Positions 63,801-63,871 are shown, counted from the stretch's first letter. The stretch: DNA of 64,000 nt from Paracentrotus lividus (GCA_940671915.1 CALNVZ010003426.1:37744543-37808542), one strand, 5' to 3'. Made by a program: numbers and translations. Notes: generated by a model from the sequence alone, not told the origin.

Positions 63801-63871
63801 GGGAGCACTCCAAGACGTAGTTAGATCTACGTAGCCTGCACCCACATTGATGTTGATAGGTGGTAGGGGAA
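270..63871 (-). CDS. Giant FN3-repeat protein gene, internal part (37 FN3 domains seen)
   Basis: A single minus-strand gene appears to span the window. It is read from 37 FN3 units with consensus acceptors (pyrimidine tract plus AG) and donors (mostly GTAAGT or GTAAxx). All one-exon domains are phase 1-1, the usual arrangement for FN3 cassettes in receptor tyrosine phosphatases of the PTPRB/PTPRQ kind, tenascins and titin-like proteins. Each domain shows the family landmarks: Pro-rich start, core Trp in strand B, a 'YxVxY/V' strand C, and 'LxPGTxYxxxV' in strand F. No catalytic, transmembrane or signal segment is visible, so the protein class cannot be fixed. A secreted or cell-surface adhesion or receptor protein is the likeliest role (inference). 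At least about 3,300 residues are encoded here. Joining all exons into one gene rests on common strand, phase and spacing; two neighbouring paralogues cannot be excluded. Confidence 0.8.
552..933. other. Intron between exons 2 and 1
   Basis: AT-rich and featureless to my reading; normal donor at the high end and pyrimidine-tract acceptor at the low end on the minus strand. Confidence 0.6.
934..1191 (-). CDS. FN3 exon 2
   Basis: An 86-codon phase 1-1 exon, (A)ALPSCSIQVTESTSTD. Core Trp is in 'ITVQWGSCPG'. Two cysteines, one in strand A and one just after the Trp, could pair. Strand C is 'DPYILTIEPNPN', strand F 'YTSLVPGERYIAGI', and the end 'DSVYT' with G|GTAATT. It fits neither the long nor the short class cleanly. 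Confidence 0.85.
1192..2670. other. Intron between exons 3 and 2, unique part
   Basis: AT-rich sequence without a recognisable exon. Base composition changes from about 2700 onward, where the DIRS-type fossil starts. Confidence 0.55.
3976..4300 (-). other. Tyrosine-recombinase block of DIRS fossil A
   Basis: The motif 'HRRSSLLALSVTEGHIRFEP' matches the first conserved Arg region of the DIRS-type recombinase that replaces a DDE integrase in this order. The same block is at 40238-40440 in copy B. Fossil sequence. Confidence 0.65.
6590..9350. repeat. Two tandem-repeat zones inside DIRS fossil A
   Basis: Zone 1 (about 6590-8300) has units of about 170 bases with landmarks 'gaccaggccagtg', 'gggccagcatacca' and 'tcccgtcacctct'. 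Zone 2 (about 8560-9350) has units of about 330 bases marked by 'gcaattttctgtgctaca' near 8712, 9040 and 9350. Both zones recur in copy B, so they belong to the element and were present before the copies separated. Confidence 0.65.
10717..11093. other. Intron between exon 3 and DIRS fossil A
   Basis: No exon seen. It resumes the AT-richer composition of the host intron; the DIRS end is followed by 'attattgaagtaaat', which also borders other ends of this family. Confidence 0.5.
11094..11363 (-). CDS. FN3 exon 3, short position
   Basis: A 90-codon phase 1-1 exon, (G/E)EGLEGELNVTDYTSNS, with an NVT sequon. Core Trp is in 'ISVEWSEVV', strand C in 'FTAYRLLATPEGS', strand F in 'FENLLPGVRYTINNI'. 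The end is 'AIQRT' with A|GTAAGT. Downstream lies the 9.9-kb intron with a DIRS-type fossil. Confidence 0.88.
11364..11783. other. Intron between exons 4 and 3
   Basis: AT-rich, with nothing recognised beyond splice sites. Confidence 0.6.
11784..12062 (-). CDS. FN3 exon 4, long position
   Basis: A 93-codon phase 1-1 exon, (A)PLTPGSLSFLLVEGQE. Core Trp is in 'VTLGWPSRNS', strand C in 'FTHYELCWTPFNQ', strand F in 'LDQADVEYTISLHAV', which lacks the PG turn. The end is 'TRYITL' with A|GTAAGT. One free cysteine is in strand C. Confidence 0.87.
12063..12479. other. Intron between exons 5 and 4
   Basis: AT-rich, with nothing recognised beyond splice sites. Confidence 0.6.
12480..12743 (-). CDS. 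FN3 exon 5, short position
   Basis: An 88-codon phase 1-1 exon, (D)TMSAGQLYVSDRSTSS. Core Trp is in 'IEVVWGAVTG', strand C in 'FTNYVVYLLRGS', strand F in 'FENLPSGTEHSLTL', with His where Tyr is usual. The end is 'IQTAT' with G|GTCAGA. Confidence 0.87.
12816..12968 (+). repeat. (ACT)n microsatellite
   Basis: About 50 mostly perfect ACT/TAC triplets in the intron between exons 6 and 5. It produces an artificial poly-threonine frame on the plus strand. Confidence 0.95.
13153..13440 (-). CDS. FN3 exon 6, long type, core Trp missing
   Basis: A 96-codon phase 1-1 exon, (A)PLDPTVDIITLSPVT. The core Trp position is aliphatic or basic ('ILVKILPASSG'). Strand C is 'LENYRVDVTARQ', strand F 'ITDLVPGGTYDIEVV', and the end 'AMDVSL' with donor G|GTACGG. 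The divergent core suggests weaker constraint on this copy. Confidence 0.83.
13441..13851. other. Intron between exons 7 and 6
   Basis: No element or exon recognised. Confidence 0.6.
13852..14103 (-). CDS. FN3 exon 7, short type
   Basis: An 84-codon phase 1-1 exon, (A)DEILIFTVFDSFG. Core Trp is in 'VAVSWDSAPS', strand C in 'LNYYLEYAPSDGV', strand F in 'LNGLTPGQIYNFAL'. The end is 'ATYVL' with G|GTAAGA, lacking the usual RT or TT. Confidence 0.87.
14329..15096. mobile_element. TTAA-flanked C-tract MITE, copy 1 (piggyBac-like ends)
   Basis: Target TTAA at 14325-14328 and 15097-15100; terminal inverted repeats CCCTAACTTACCTGGG and its complement. Just inside each end lies a G or C tract next to a 'CCTTTAAGGCC'-type palindrome. 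The middle is AT-rich, with no coding capacity. It is the inverse orientation of copies 2 and 3, matched by 'catactttttgctctaatt' and 'atttcttatgtatttctttg' segments on the minus strand. Confidence 0.85.
15251..15520 (-). CDS. FN3 exon 8, long position
   Basis: A 90-codon phase 1-1 exon, (Y)PQTPGMIEILGTTQTR. Core Trp is in 'ITFAWGSAGG', strand C in 'NFDRYSIYLFPDGS', strand F in 'DYLAAGTEYRIQIY'. The end is 'TTATT' with G|GTAAGT. Confidence 0.89.
15521..16141. other. Intron between exons 9 and 8
   Basis: No element recognised. Confidence 0.55.
16142..16405 (-). CDS. FN3 exon 9, short position
   Basis: An 88-codon phase 1-1 exon, (G)RAPEGVPVLVDRTTNT. Core Trp is in 'ISISWGMST', strand C in 'ATGYQIRIRTEGG', and strand F in 'IASLSSGTAYVISL', where Ser replaces the turn Pro. 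The end is 'ELPVTT' with T|GTAAGT. Confidence 0.88.
16630..16902 (-). CDS. FN3 exon 10, long type
   Basis: A 91-codon phase 1-1 exon: (V)PNPPEEVSITRTAAFEL, core Trp in 'LDVSWSPPSEG', strand C 'YDSYSLTYAQVG', strand F 'LTDLLPETSYDISI'. The end is 'IAGTT' with donor G|GTTAGA (T at +3). It has no internal Met start in frame and was found by reading between splice sites. Confidence 0.87.
16970..17066 (-). pseudogene. Truncated, decayed duplicate of the 5' end of exon 10
   Basis: After a CCTTCAG acceptor identical in context to that of exon 10, this reads (V)PNPPEDVFITSTAVFELDI and then loses similarity. It matches the first 25 or so codons of exon 10 at an offset of about 164 bases. There is no domain body and no donor. 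A shorter remnant of the same acceptor region ('TACCAAATCCACCTG') sits near 17430-17462. Confidence 0.7.
17067..17658. other. Intron between exon 11 and the decayed exon-10 copy
   Basis: Contains a short relic of an exon-10 acceptor near 17430-17462 ('ggtggatttggtaccaag' on the plus strand). Otherwise AT-rich and featureless. Confidence 0.5.
17659..17895 (-). CDS. FN3 exon 11, short type (smallest intact domain)
   Basis: A 79-codon phase 1-1 exon read between a TCGCAG acceptor and a T|GTGAGT donor: (A)PGVAGGVNIKEVTETSI, core Trp in 'IRITWNGVAAL', strand F 'FEGLTPGQLYTFSV', end 'SQQYT'. It is compact because the B-C and C'-E loops are short. Confidence 0.86.
18036..18532. mobile_element. Near-palindromic MITE with two CRE motifs
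   Basis: TTAA flanks at 18032-18035 and 18533-18536, ends AGGGGAAGTTCACCC / GGATGAACTTTCCCT. The two halves are long imperfect inverted repeats (over 200 bases each), sharing 'atgcagaaaaataaaagaaaa', 'gaagttatgaatatt' and 'tgacgtca'. TGACGTCA, the consensus cAMP-response element, occurs at 18166-18173 and 18393-18400. No coding capacity. Related 'aaaggggaagttcacc' elements are common in invertebrate deuterostomes as far as I recall. Confidence 0.8.
18974..19264 (-). CDS. FN3 exon 12, long type, frame broken twice
   Basis: From a CCTCAG acceptor, (G)PSAPNLITPAD, to 'SVTT' with G|GTACAT. The central part reads in a second frame: 'FTLEWTAPSTS', 'FDGFRLTYDPADG' and 'LSGLEPDTEYTV'. The last strand 'SGQGSSEQTSF' returns to the first frame. 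One inserted and one lost base with no net change (291 bases) explain it. Confidence 0.72.
19265..19826. other. Intron between exons 13 and 12
   Basis: AT-rich, with a short run of TTA/ATT triplets near 19455-19480. No exon or clear element. Confidence 0.5.
19827..20085 (-). CDS. FN3 exon 13, short type, two bases apparently missing
   Basis: From a CTCACAG acceptor, (E)PIIMRLRSAVENVLL, to 'IQART' with A|GTGAGT. Two single-base losses split it: 'RPVTGTFDDYRYGYSVLPSG' follows the first, and 'RPGALYEVTLETRRGSF' follows the second. The length of 259 is two short of 261, as expected from two losses. The body is otherwise a convincing FN3 domain. Confidence 0.72.
20298..20749. mobile_element. TTAA-flanked MITE with AGGTA ends
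   Basis: TTTAAAGGTA... at 20293 and ...TACCTTTAAA ending 20754, with TTAA at 20294-20297 and 20750-20753. The inverted ends are imperfect (AGGTATGTTCATCC against AGGTAGTGTCAGCC). No coding capacity. The middle is GC-richer than the flanks. Confidence 0.6.
20755..21318. other. Intron between the AGGTA MITE and exon 14
   Basis: Holds a short (ATCTT)n run near 21045-21070 and two similar AT-rich blocks ('aaagttctgaaagtacaataaatttg' type at about 20855-20880 and 21090-21115) about 235 bases apart, a weak direct duplication. Confidence 0.45.
21319..21600 (-). CDS. FN3 exon 14, long type
   Basis: A 94-codon phase 1-1 exon, (V)PSAPTSPLAAPLSAES. Core Trp is in 'IRVSWMAAL', strand C in 'FEFYEITVYPVANS', and strand F in 'IDGLLEDTEYTVEI'. 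The end is 'TTVST' with G|GTAAGC. It reads cleanly. Confidence 0.9.
21601..22560. other. Intron between exons 15 and 14, before the gap
   Basis: The first 400 bases are plain intron. From about 21990 the sequence is a repeat: a GC-rich head ('cgaccgcgcacggtcgg') and 'gcccaccgtaggtggtgccgggc' followed by 'gtttgtccgt', resembling the block on the other side of the gap. Confidence 0.5.
22561..22958. other. Assembly gap (398 N)
   Basis: Unknown sequence; the true length may differ. It lies where the alternation of long and short FN3 domains lacks a short one. Confidence 0.99.
22959..24660. repeat. Satellite-like tandem repeat of about 145-155 bp after a CCGT-rich head
   Basis: It begins with '(gtcc)n gtccgtccgt' at about 22980-23020, then about seven units marked by 'aacttaagaac', 'ttcaaacttgggtcatatgtgcatat' and 'gaggtcaaaggtcacagaggtcattgtgtacatgaaaatgg' landmarks, at roughly 23620, 23770, 23910, 24050, 24205, 24360 and 24515. 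Units differ by many single-base indels, as expected from low-accuracy sequence next to a gap. Confidence 0.75.
24661..25241. other. Intron between the satellite and exon 15
   Basis: AT-rich, no exon seen. Confidence 0.5.
25242..25541 (-). CDS. FN3 exon 15, long type
   Basis: A 100-codon phase 1-1 exon, (E/K)PDPPDSVDVVLGSV. Core Trp is in 'LVASWVRPSSD', strand C in 'FNQYEVRVSPADQ', and strand F in 'INLLPEFDYVVEV'. The end is 'GFNRT' with G|GTAAGC. Its downstream neighbour, exon 14, is also long type; the intron between them contains the 398-base gap. Confidence 0.88.
25542..26138. other. Intron between exons 16 and 15
   Basis: No element recognised. Confidence 0.55.
26139..26387 (-). CDS. 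FN3 exon 16, short type
   Basis: An 83-codon phase 1-1 exon, (D)AALPGEIIVRSVTTNS. The core position is Phe ('IAYTFGEVP'). Strand C is 'ANQYFIQLVLG', strand F 'FDGLIPGVLYTINI', and the end 'IQVRT' with A|GTAAGT. Clean frame, although exons 17 to 20 upstream of it are broken. Confidence 0.88.
26388..26981. other. Intron between exons 17 and 16
   Basis: No element recognised; short G and A runs only. Confidence 0.55.
26982..27258 (-). CDS. FN3 exon 17, long type, frame broken
   Basis: The first half is clean: (G)PQAPGPILGSPTSTNL, core Trp in 'TVIWSASVGD', strand C 'VSFYEVRYSPPDGS'. After this the frame shifts; 'DLTLTIS' and 'VFVTAVTGLDSTVSSSE' with 'FTT' lie in other frames, ending at G|GTAAAT. 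Length is 277 bases, one more than a multiple of three. Confidence 0.7.
27259..27750. other. Intron between exons 18 and 17
   Basis: No element recognised. Confidence 0.55.
27751..28009 (-). CDS. FN3 exon 18, short type, frame broken late
   Basis: It begins (D)QVPNNEIIVQEFTTNSIT, very like exon 16, and reads cleanly through 'FFEAIFIAGNTPPSGD' and 'NDPTVRG'. It then shifts, with 'FDGLTSG' and 'LYTIQISSLSNEFI' in other frames before the 'VRT' end and A|GTAAGT donor. Two or more single-base indels are inferred. Confidence 0.7.
28220..28944. mobile_element. TTAA-flanked C-tract MITE, copy 2
   Basis: TTAA at 28216-28219 and 28945-28948; ends (T)CCCAAAAGG and CCTTTTAGGG. Inside the ends are 'ggggggcggatcc' with a C tract and 'gaggggggcggaatcgcccc'. 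The AT-rich core shares 'tctaattcagtaaataaagct', 'ctttataagc' and 'atatttctttgttttttgacc' with copies 1 and 3. Same orientation as copy 3. Confidence 0.8.
28949..29314. other. Intron between MITE copy 2 and exon 19
   Basis: AT-rich, nothing recognised. Confidence 0.5.
29315..29598 (-). CDS. FN3 exon 19, long position, frame broken
   Basis: The exon lies between an AACAG acceptor ((D)PASPTNL) and a G|GTAAGG donor. Core 'LLAVNWTAADSEVSRYKVDV', 'TCSFSGVVFPNERLVYEVSN' and 'VTVSSCLDAEGAFGEQIG' are in three different frames, so three or more small indels are needed to explain it. The strand order is right for FN3. The 284-base length is not a multiple of three. Confidence 0.65.
29599..30014. other. 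Intron between the 95-bp array and exon 19
   Basis: AT-rich, nothing recognised; short minus-strand frames look random. Confidence 0.5.
30015..31870 (-). repeat. 95-bp minisatellite made of FN3 exon 3' ends with splice donors
   Basis: Eight units with donor-region sequence beginning near 30045, 30140, 30233, 31483, 31579, 31674, 31769 and 31864 (spacing 93-96 after removing one insertion). On the minus strand a typical unit encodes the F and G strands 'GLRSSTVYTISRLNQFEIEV' followed by RT and A|GTAAGT, then about 30 bases of intron. The terminal unit at 31864 is part of exon 19b. A TTAA-flanked element (30303-31454) interrupts the array. The outermost units at the low-coordinate end are the most diverged. 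Confidence 0.8.
30303..31454. mobile_element. TTAA-flanked element with CCCGTT ends (piggyBac-like, non-autonomous)
   Basis: Flanked by TTAA at 30299-30302 and 31455-31458, with ends CCCGTT... and ...AACGGG. Removing it with one TTAA leaves a 94-base unit of the host array, so it inserted into an existing repeat. TTAA duplication and CCC ends fit the piggyBac superfamily. It contains a short TA repeat (about 30413-30449) and near its right end two 'GGTATACCCGG'-like palindromes. No transposase is visible. Confidence 0.75.
31870..32097 (-). CDS. FN3 exon 19b, short position, frame broken; parent of the 95-bp array
   Basis: A weak FN3 exon between an ACTCAG acceptor and an A|GTAAGT donor. Readable pieces in different frames are 'IPTDDFVVLDFNS', 'VAWREADTAIIVSIDPD', 'GLSSSTVYTIS' and 'ETEVRTS', which match strands A, B-C, F and G of a short-type domain. 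At least two frame changes separate them. Its position restores the long/short alternation between exons 19 and 20. Its last 21 or so codons and donor are the first unit of the tandem array that continues to 30045. Confidence 0.62.
32098..32522. other. Intron between exons 20 and 19b
   Basis: AT-rich, nothing recognised. Confidence 0.55.
32523..32804 (-). CDS. FN3 exon 20, long position, frame broken
   Basis: The exon runs from a CTAG acceptor ((V)PSPPSLLAVTEVNYTS) with core Trp in 'ITLQWLPGNGE' to a T|GTGAGG donor. After the Trp the reading shifts; strand C ('GFVLSYKRSAD'), and the later 'DFSLVAVSGENY' and 'SEPTRR' segments, lie in another frame. There are about two single-base indels with no net change of length (282 bases). 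Either sequencing error or real decay. Confidence 0.7.
33045..33651. mobile_element. C-tract MITE, copy 3, left end lost
   Basis: The right end is clear: a C run of about 20, 'cggcctttatagga' and TTAA at 33652-33655. The core matches copies 1 and 2 ('catactttttgctctaattt', 'atttcttatgtatttctttg'). No G-tract end is found on the left, so this copy is truncated at about 33045. Confidence 0.7.
33696..33941 (-). CDS. FN3 exon 21, short type
   Basis: An 82-codon phase 1-1 exon with the clearest short-type start, (E)IPEPGEIVIINRTPTS. It has an NRT sequon, core Trp in 'FRFQWGPSE', strand C 'TYITTYEPADG', and strand F 'VTGVMPGSLYELTV'. The donor T|GTTAAG is weaker than the others (T at +3), so inefficient use is possible. 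Confidence 0.84.
34262..34546 (-). CDS. FN3 exon 22, long type
   Basis: A 95-codon phase 1-1 exon, (A)PYPPRDLEVVGQTPTSIT. Core Trp is in 'TVQWRAPQQGG', strand C in 'FDQYILSYSIGD', and strand F in 'IPDLNTATTYNIYLV'. The end is 'VEGTT' with G|GTAAGA. This is close to the textbook FN3 pattern. Confidence 0.9.
34547..35359. other. Intron between exons 23 and 22
   Basis: No element recognised. Confidence 0.5.
35360..35620 (-). CDS. FN3 exon 23, short type
   Basis: An 87-codon phase 1-1 exon, (A)PVQPLEVIVRFVNETQ to 'QRFRT', donor T|GTAAGT. It has a sequon (NET) in the A-B turn, core Trp in 'AQLTWGLRL', and strand F 'VDGLTPGTLYTAQV'. The split last codon is completed by the next exon, so the apparent Cys in a read-through translation is not real. 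Confidence 0.87.
35803..35911. mobile_element. Small MITE (about 110 bp) with GGCCCATATTCATAAAACCTT ends
   Basis: The left end 'ggcccatattcataaaacct' and right end 'aaggttttatgaatatggcc' are near-perfect inverted repeats around a 60-base core. Target duplication is not clear. It lies in the intron between exons 24 and 23. Confidence 0.65.
35947..36228 (-). CDS. FN3 exon 24, long type
   Basis: A 94-codon phase 1-1 exon; its upstream intron (36229-51859) is the largest in the gene. It opens (G/E)PNPIAGFTFSPVTS. Core Trp is in 'SITVNWNSAPG', strand C in 'VSYYEVVYDPANG', and strand F in 'LTGLFPNFEYTVTVV'. The 'YDPANG' turn recurs in several long domains here. The end is 'MTFTT' with G|GTATGG. 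Confidence 0.9.
37524..38067. mobile_element. TA-flanked MITE carrying a tRNA-like head
   Basis: TA at 37522-37523 and 38068-38069; ends CACTGTTAGAA and TTCTAACAGTG. The body is full of 'gtttaaa/tttaaac' words. Near the middle (37820-37893, plus strand) is a tRNA-like sequence with A box 'ggctcagtggatag' and B box 'gttcgatac'. It is inserted in the left arm of the foldback. Confidence 0.72.
37820..37893 (+). repeat. tRNA-like sequence (SINE-head type) inside the MITE
   Basis: The D stem GCTC/GAGC is intact and an Ile-like 'TTATAA' sits in the anticodon loop, but the acceptor and T stems do not pair. It is therefore tRNA-derived, not a working tRNA gene. Both internal pol III promoter boxes look usable. 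Confidence 0.6.
38791..39479. other. Left part of the foldback loop
   Basis: No gene or clear repeat. At 39449-39479 begins a stretch ('attagcactaattttattatttacgagata') that recurs inverted at 39728-39758. Confidence 0.5.
40238..40440 (-). other. Tyrosine-recombinase block of DIRS fossil B
   Basis: The 'VALGHRRSSLLALSVTEGHI' motif is the same as in copy A and matches the first catalytic Arg region of DIRS recombinases. Fossil sequence. Confidence 0.65.
41415..41830 (-). other. RNase H-like block of DIRS fossil B
   Basis: 'VSIFTDASLQGWGGLCEGQW' carries the TDAS..GWG motif of the RNase H domain in DIRS-type elements, preceded by 'YLGAELDFDWERA', typical of the end of the reverse transcriptase. 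The body of the reverse transcriptase is not recognisable upstream. Fossil sequence. Confidence 0.7.
42240..44520. repeat. Two tandem-repeat zones inside DIRS fossil B
   Basis: About four units of about 170 bases (42240-42960) and about two to three of about 330 bases (43520-44520), with the same landmarks as in copy A. They lie between the RNase H-like block and the 5' end of the element, where coding sequence would be expected. Confidence 0.65.
45758..46533. other. Assembly gap (776 N) in DIRS fossil B
   Basis: Unknown sequence. The bases on both sides ('ggaagtagga' and 'agtaggaaaa') overlap in sequence and correspond to neighbouring bases in copy A, so the gap may be largely artificial. 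Confidence 0.95.
46690..46980 (-). repeat. 21-bp minisatellite, left array
   Basis: Repeats of the type 'GGGGAGTTGTCCTCC' read on the minus strand ('gaggacaactccctccagaggacaa' type on plus), period about 21. Starts about 70 bases after the DIRS end. Confidence 0.8.
46981..47244. other. Spacer between the inverted minisatellites
   Basis: AT-rich, nothing recognised. Confidence 0.5.
47245..47800 (+). repeat. 21-bp minisatellite, right array, opposite orientation
   Basis: About 25 units of 'GAGGAGTTGTCCATCAGGGG' type, period 21, inverted relative to the left array. Because 21 is a multiple of three, long frames stay open by chance. Confidence 0.85.
47801..49129. other. Right part of the foldback loop
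   Basis: Contains two 'cccgtacggcgagt' blocks (about 47837 and 47960), a G run near 48426, and on the minus strand at about 48682-48752 a tRNA-like stretch ('cagctgagtggtagggagc' and 'gagctcgatcccc'), another SINE-type head. No gene seen. Confidence 0.5.
49130..50758 (-). repeat. Right arm of the foldback, with X-box repeats
   Basis: Inverted relative to the left arm. GTTGCTAGGCAAC, the complement of the left-arm motif, occurs exactly at 50033-50045, 50199-50211 and 50613-50625, with a one-mismatch copy near 49868 and half-type 'ggttgctaggt' copies 20 or so bases before each of three of them. Units of about 165-170 bases between 49790 and 50300. Confidence 0.7.
50759..51267. other. Intron between foldback and Harbinger-like MITE
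   Basis: No exon. A plus-strand open stretch across the foldback end has no recognisable domain. Confidence 0.5.
51268..51771. mobile_element. Harbinger-like MITE with perfect 33-bp ends
   Basis: TTA duplicated at 51265-51267 and 51772-51774. The first 33 bases (AGCCCCGATCACACC...) and last 33 are perfect inverted repeats. TTA target and length of 504 fit PIF/Harbinger-derived MITEs. No transposase. The perfect ends suggest recent insertion. It sits about 70 bases from the donor side of exon 25. Confidence 0.85.
51860..52123 (-). CDS. FN3 exon 25, short position
   Basis: An 88-codon phase 1-1 exon after the 15-kb intron that holds the foldback element lies downstream of it. It begins (D)EIPLLTLAVRETTSTT. 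Core Trp is in 'INLIWLTTD', strand C in 'SFFIQYRAGTES', strand F in 'LTDLTPGELYTVSV'. The end is 'IVQRT' with C|GTAAGT. Confidence 0.87.
52124..52590. other. Intron between exons 26b and 25
   Basis: Contains a small imperfect inverted repeat (about 52456-52577) whose arms 'aggacaactacctcctgg' and 'gggggtagtagtcct' resemble the 21-bp minisatellite motif at 46.7-47.8 kb. Confidence 0.5.
52591..52792 (-). CDS. FN3 exon 26b: second half of the split domain, with Cys cluster
   Basis: It starts in phase 0 after TGTAG with 'LDGSCSPQCCNRVLV' and ends 'IIDVTT' with G|GTAAGT in phase 1. Three cysteines (CxxxCC) lie where strand C' normally sits. Strand F is 'TGLDPNTTYSYEI'. Joined to 26a, the domain is about 107 codons, the longest in the window, and falls in a long position of the alternation. 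Confidence 0.82.
52793..53212 (-). other. Phase-0 intron inside the split FN3 domain, with a SINE-like head
   Basis: On the minus strand at about 52960-53025, 'ctagtggttttacc' and 'ggatttgattccc' resemble pol III A and B boxes of a tRNA-derived SINE. AT-rich sequence on both sides. Confidence 0.45.
53213..53331 (-). CDS. FN3 exon 26a: first half of a split FN3 domain
   Basis: This exon runs from a GTAG acceptor ((D)PPNPGEVSDPVVGRF) to 'YEIYLVE', donor GAG|GTAATG, in phase 0. It carries strands A to C; the core aromatic position is Phe ('TVEFSFDPG'). It needs exon 26b to complete the fold. The pair is phase 1-0 and 0-1, so the two halves must be kept or skipped together, unlike every other domain here. 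Confidence 0.82.
53332..54022. other. Intron between exons 27 and 26a
   Basis: No element recognised. Confidence 0.5.
54023..54265 (-). CDS. FN3 exon 27, short type
   Basis: An 81-codon phase 1-1 exon from (G)QLNSQSVLAAEVTAT to 'SVRT', donor A|GTAAGT. Core aromatic residues are in 'SVIVWFAPI' and strand F is 'LTGLSPSTVYDIEIY'. The F-G region 'RGSSSYIDSVRT' is short. The acceptor GACAG follows a pyrimidine-poor tract. Confidence 0.86.
54266..54666. other. Intron between exons 28 and 27
   Basis: Nothing recognised. Confidence 0.55.
54667..54927 (-). CDS. FN3 exon 28, long-type start
   Basis: An 87-codon phase 1-1 exon. It opens (V)PLPPTSLNV, a long-type signature, but is average in length. 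Core Trp is in 'VNFSWTVGD', strand C in 'DNFIISYILRGE', and strand F in 'LTSLEPLTSFEFRMV', where Phe replaces the usual Tyr. One free cysteine lies in 'VNPCLRTYE'. The end is 'SATT' with A|GTAAGT. Confidence 0.88.
54928..55262. other. Intron between exons 29 and 28
   Basis: Nothing recognised. Confidence 0.55.
55263..55520 (-). CDS. FN3 exon 29, short type (no internal Met start)
   Basis: An 86-codon phase 1-1 exon found by reading the minus strand between an ATCACAG acceptor and a G|GTATGT donor. It begins (V)TPQPGEILVIEAT. Core Trp is in 'ISFVWGDSS' and strand F in 'LNGLMPGTLYTIQLV'. The end is 'DTQRT'. It fits the alternation as a short domain between long exons 28 and 30. Confidence 0.87.
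55521..55889. other. Intron between exons 30 and 29
   Basis: Nothing recognised. Confidence 0.55.
55890..56186 (-). CDS. FN3 exon 30, long type
   Basis: A 99-codon phase 1-1 exon, among the most canonical of the set: VPLPPVNVQVLAARTT, core Trp in 'TLTVAWDPPTG', strand C 'VEQYVIEVYLDG', strand F 'VEGLEVSTEYDLYI'. The end is 'TAST' with donor G|GTAAAA. The long B-C loop (GVPDPEVE) makes it longer than its neighbours. Confidence 0.9.
56187..56932. other. Intron between exons 31 and 30
   Basis: Nothing recognised. Confidence 0.5.
56933..57199 (-). CDS. FN3 exon 31, short type, core Trp replaced
   Basis: An 89-codon phase 1-1 exon. It shows the short-type start 'AAQPGEVFARNVTS'. The position of the core Trp is taken by Phe ('MEILFEI'), a substitution tolerated in some FN3 domains. 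An N-glycosylation sequon (NVT) lies in the A-B turn. Strand F is 'ITDLTPGVTYSLVV' and the exon ends 'QITT' with G|GTAAGT. Confidence 0.86.
57200..57899. other. Intron between exons 32 and 31
   Basis: Nothing recognised. Confidence 0.5.
57900..58178 (-). CDS. FN3 exon 32, long type
   Basis: A 93-codon phase 1-1 exon from VPTQAGQLSV to 'TFST', donor G|GTAACA. Core Trp lies in 'ELDISWIPAT', strand C in 'VDFYRITVRNTES', and strand F in 'FNRLFPATRYLVTV'. The preceding intron holds the Tc1-type element. Confidence 0.88.
58179..59169. other. Intron between the Tc1-type element and exon 32
   Basis: Holds a (TTCTA)n run at about 58333-58358 and a local direct duplication 'gtgttgtcaatcaccctatt' at about 58850-58890. 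No exon. Confidence 0.55.
59170..60409 (-). mobile_element. Tc1/mariner-type element, foldback derivative
   Basis: TA at 59168-59169 and 60410-60411; ends AACTGGCCAGCAAAAGAAAG and complement. Each end is the start of a roughly 420-base inverted repeat (59170-59600 and 59985-60409). The left arm, on the minus strand, encodes the Tc1 transposase C-terminus ('RQRCLECVQARGGHTHY' then stop). The middle encodes 'RYVDEVLRPHLLPFLQAHPG' and 'LFQQDNA', the second catalytic Asp region. The right arm is an inverted copy of the C-terminal end in place of the N-terminal DNA-binding half, so the element cannot encode a working transposase. The name rests on motif recall. Confidence 0.85.
60410..60747. other. 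Intron between exon 33 and the Tc1-type element
   Basis: Begins with 'tatatagcgcaacatcgaaagtctaatgctcaaagcgcttta', which looks like the edge of another dispersed repeat, then AT-rich sequence. Confidence 0.45.
60748..60987 (-). CDS. FN3 exon 33, short type
   Basis: An 80-codon phase 1-1 exon. It begins (D)PVPEGDIVV, matching the short-type signature PxPGExxV, and ends 'SGRT' with A|GTAAGT. Core Trp is in 'LTLVWNAAA'. The F strand reads 'LGGLLSGTLYSFELVV', with Ser in place of the usual Pro of the LxPGT turn. The C'-E region is short, which accounts for the small size. Confidence 0.87.
60988..61899. other. Intron between exons 34 and 33
   Basis: AT-rich, nothing recognised up to the exon-34 relic. 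Confidence 0.5.
61900..62065 (-). repeat. Decayed partial duplicate of the 3' end and donor of exon 34
   Basis: This stretch resembles 62085-62250 at an offset of about 186 bases ('catccagtcatacctacctg' against 'catccagccatacttacctg'). On the minus strand it keeps an open tail ('RESSVMSVT') followed by G|GTAGGT, a usable donor in the same phase. It has no acceptor or domain body, so it is a relic rather than an exon. Confidence 0.6.
62206..62520 (-). CDS. FN3 exon 34, long type with extended F-G loop
   Basis: At 105 codons this is among the longest domains here. It opens PPSPGELTIV after a TTAG acceptor. Core Trp is in 'SISVAWERAP', strand C in 'VDGYLLSMVDSAGNE' and strand F in 'LIGLDPETYYQIVV'. 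The extra length lies in an acidic, polar F-G loop ('GSQRFEEQEGDTDS'), the loop that carries RGD in fibronectin; no RGD is present. The last codons and donor are duplicated 186 bases downstream in the intron (see 61900-62065). Confidence 0.88.
62521..63078. other. Intron between exons 35 and 34
   Basis: Contains a TA-rich stretch (about 62550-62680) and near 62935-63045 a short imperfect inverted repeat ('aggagacaaaggattggaggggcaag' against 'cttgcccctccaatattttgtctcc'), probably a small MITE remnant. Confidence 0.5.
63079..63342 (-). CDS. FN3 exon 35, with paired cysteines near its start
   Basis: An 88-codon phase 1-1 exon of the short type, ending 'SFRT' before A|GTAAGT. The A strand has two cysteines in 'LCSPPNNCPIYASVT', which are unusual because FN3 folds normally lack disulfides; they could make a small local loop. 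Core Trp is in 'VHAHWGTLG' and the F strand is 'FDGLDPSTVYSIEV'. Confidence 0.87.
63608..63871 (-). CDS. FN3 exon 36 (most N-terminal in window)
   Basis: An 88-codon phase 1-1 exon. It opens with VPLPPININV after a CACCAG acceptor and ends ...SINT before the donor GTAAGT. Core Trp lies in 'TTSWSAP', strand C in 'NGYEVSVNG', and the F strand is 'ITGLIPGTQYQVAV'. The start is that of a long-type domain (PLPPxNxxV), although the length is average. About 130 bases further upstream reach the window edge with no further exon. Confidence 0.88.
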
